From Bacilli bacterium (GTDB lineage Bacteria; Bacillota_I; Bacilli_A; RFN20; CAG-826), in contig JAILKX010000241.1 of NCBI GenBank assembly GCA_024693415.1, positions 1-6,346 of the forward strand: a stretch of DNA of 6,346 bases, given 5' to 3'. Below, piece after piece: positions 5,645-6,346 of this stretch. The notes beneath the pieces are model-generated. The model was not told where the DNA came from. It did no database searches and was given only the letters and a program-made list of their open reading frames with translations. The position numbers and the translations under genes were made by a program. Position 1 is the stretch's first letter. The number at the start of each line of letters is the position of its first letter.

Positions 5645-6346
5645 ATGAAATATCCAAGACTACTATTCGCGGCCTTGCTCACCTTCGCGCTCGCATCCTG
5701 CGGCGGAGGCAAGGAAAACAAGAGGGAAAAGGAAACCCCGAAGGAACTGGAAGTCTCCTTCCTTTCGAGCCTCAAGATCGACATGAACGGGGCGCAGGGA
5801 TTCGCGATCAAGAAGGGGAAGAGCAACGCCTCGAAAAAGGCCCTCGGTCCGAAGTTCGCCTTAGCCGACGGCGAAGAGGAAGAGGAGGAGCTGAACTTCA
5901 TCTACACGACCACCGAATCCTATTCGAGCGGCGACGTCGAATACGATGGCGGCTCCATCACCAAGGTCAGCTTCACCAAGCAGACCGAGGTCCAGACCGA
6001 CGTCTATGACGCGAACAGCTCCCTCATCCAAAGCGACACGGTCATCCACCAGGAGGACATCCCCGCCGAGATCAATAAGCTCTACGCGACCAGCACGTTC
6101 ACCTACATGCAATACATCCCCGCCGGCGCCGATTCCTACCGCGACTATCCCTATTACGACGATAGCGGCGAGCTTCGATACACGAGGATCGACGTCCGCC
6201 CCGACACCCTCGTCTACGATGCCGACGGCGTCTCCACCTACGACCGCTACGAATACTACAGCTCCCCGCTTCAGAGGAACTTCGTGATCGACAACAAAAA
6301 CGGCTACATCTATGAGATCGAGGACTTCGGATTCTACGAGATCATC
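5645..6346 (+). CDS. Putative secreted lipoprotein of unknown function, 3'-truncated by window
   Basis: 234 codons are visible and the frame is still open at the last base, so the C-terminus is missing. The N-terminus is a typical lipoprotein signal: M-K-Y-P-R, then a hydrophobic stretch (about 6-17), then the lipobox L-A-S-C with lipidated Cys19, followed by GGG and a charged K/E linker (23-34). The rest is rich in D, E, Y and S with many alternating beta-like strands. It also has a run of six Glu (77-82) and a K-rich patch (54-64). It should be exported and tethered to the outer face of the cytoplasmic membrane. I recognise no catalytic motif or named domain in the visible part. GGGAGG at 5633-5638, 6 nt before the ATG, fixes the start. 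A promoter and a palindrome lie upstream. Composition resembles the repeat protein at the window's start, but I see no clear Q-T-x-S-F period here. Confidence 0.85.
   Translation, partial: MKYPRLLFAALLTFALASCGGGKENKREKETPKELEVSFLSSLKIDMNGAQGFAIKKGKSNASKKALGPKFALADGEEEEEELNFIYTTTESYSSGDVEYDGGSITKVSFTKQTEVQTDVYDANSSLIQSDTVIHQEDIPAEINKLYATSTFTYMQYIPAGADSYRDYPYYDDSGELRYTRIDVRPDTLVYDADGVSTYDRYEYYSSPLQRNFVIDNKNGYIYEIEDFGFYEII

Noticed and set aside
5359..5901. Minus-strand frame of 180 codons spanning the trmL to lipoprotein gap
   Set aside because: It runs across a terminator, a promoter, a palindrome and the lipobox region. It begins with a Ser run that is the complement of the lipoprotein's Glu/Asp codons, and has no family resemblance.
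5946..6287. Plus-strand frame of 113 codons rich in S, P, T and R
   Set aside because: It is a low-complexity shadow of the lipoprotein frame, which has a signal peptide, a ribosome binding site and a promoter.

Overview
The window reads as ordinary bacterial chromosome. All five supported genes lie on the + strand. Genes 2, 3 and 5 have Shine-Dalgarno sequences (AAGGAGG, GAGG, GGGAGG), two promoters have perfect TATAAT -10 boxes, there are two intrinsic terminators, and there is a lipobox lipoprotein. Together these fit a Bacillota (Firmicutes)-like organism with fairly GC-rich coding DNA. I cannot name the lineage with confidence.

Layout. (1) Bases 1-2409 are the 3' part of a large acidic protein made of about eight tandem Ig/FN3-like beta domains of roughly 105 residues. 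Its start lies outside the window. (2) Bases 2437-3495, after a 27 bp gap and a strong ribosome binding site, encode an MscS-family mechanosensitive channel. Two consecutive hairpins end this unit (3494-3551). (3) The AT-rich gap 3552-3714 is the most structured non-coding stretch. It holds two near-identical 32 bp repeats placed exactly around a good sigma-A-type promoter, plus a strong leader hairpin that uses the second repeat as its 5' arm. (4) This promoter drives a 411-aa AAA ATPase of the DUF4143 type with a PD-(D/E)xK-like C-terminus (3715-4950). (5) 24 bp later comes trmL, a tRNA wobble 2'-O-methyltransferase (4975-5463). It may also be transcribed from a -10 box so close to its start codon that the mRNA would be leaderless. 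A terminator follows at 5471-5495. (6) The gap 5464-5644 also holds a promoter and a 15 bp palindrome between the predicted transcription start and the ribosome binding site of an unrecognised lipoprotein gene. That gene (5645 onwards) runs off the window's 3' end.

The genes appear to form three transcription units: repeat protein + mscS-like, ATPase + trmL, and lipoprotein. The first and last encode envelope proteins. The ATPase looks like a self-contained, self-controlled cassette placed between mscS-like and the housekeeping gene trmL. The best candidate for something undescribed is its control region: paired operators around the promoter, with the second operator doubling as an RNA stem. 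I see no CRISPR array, rRNA, tRNA or insertion sequence.
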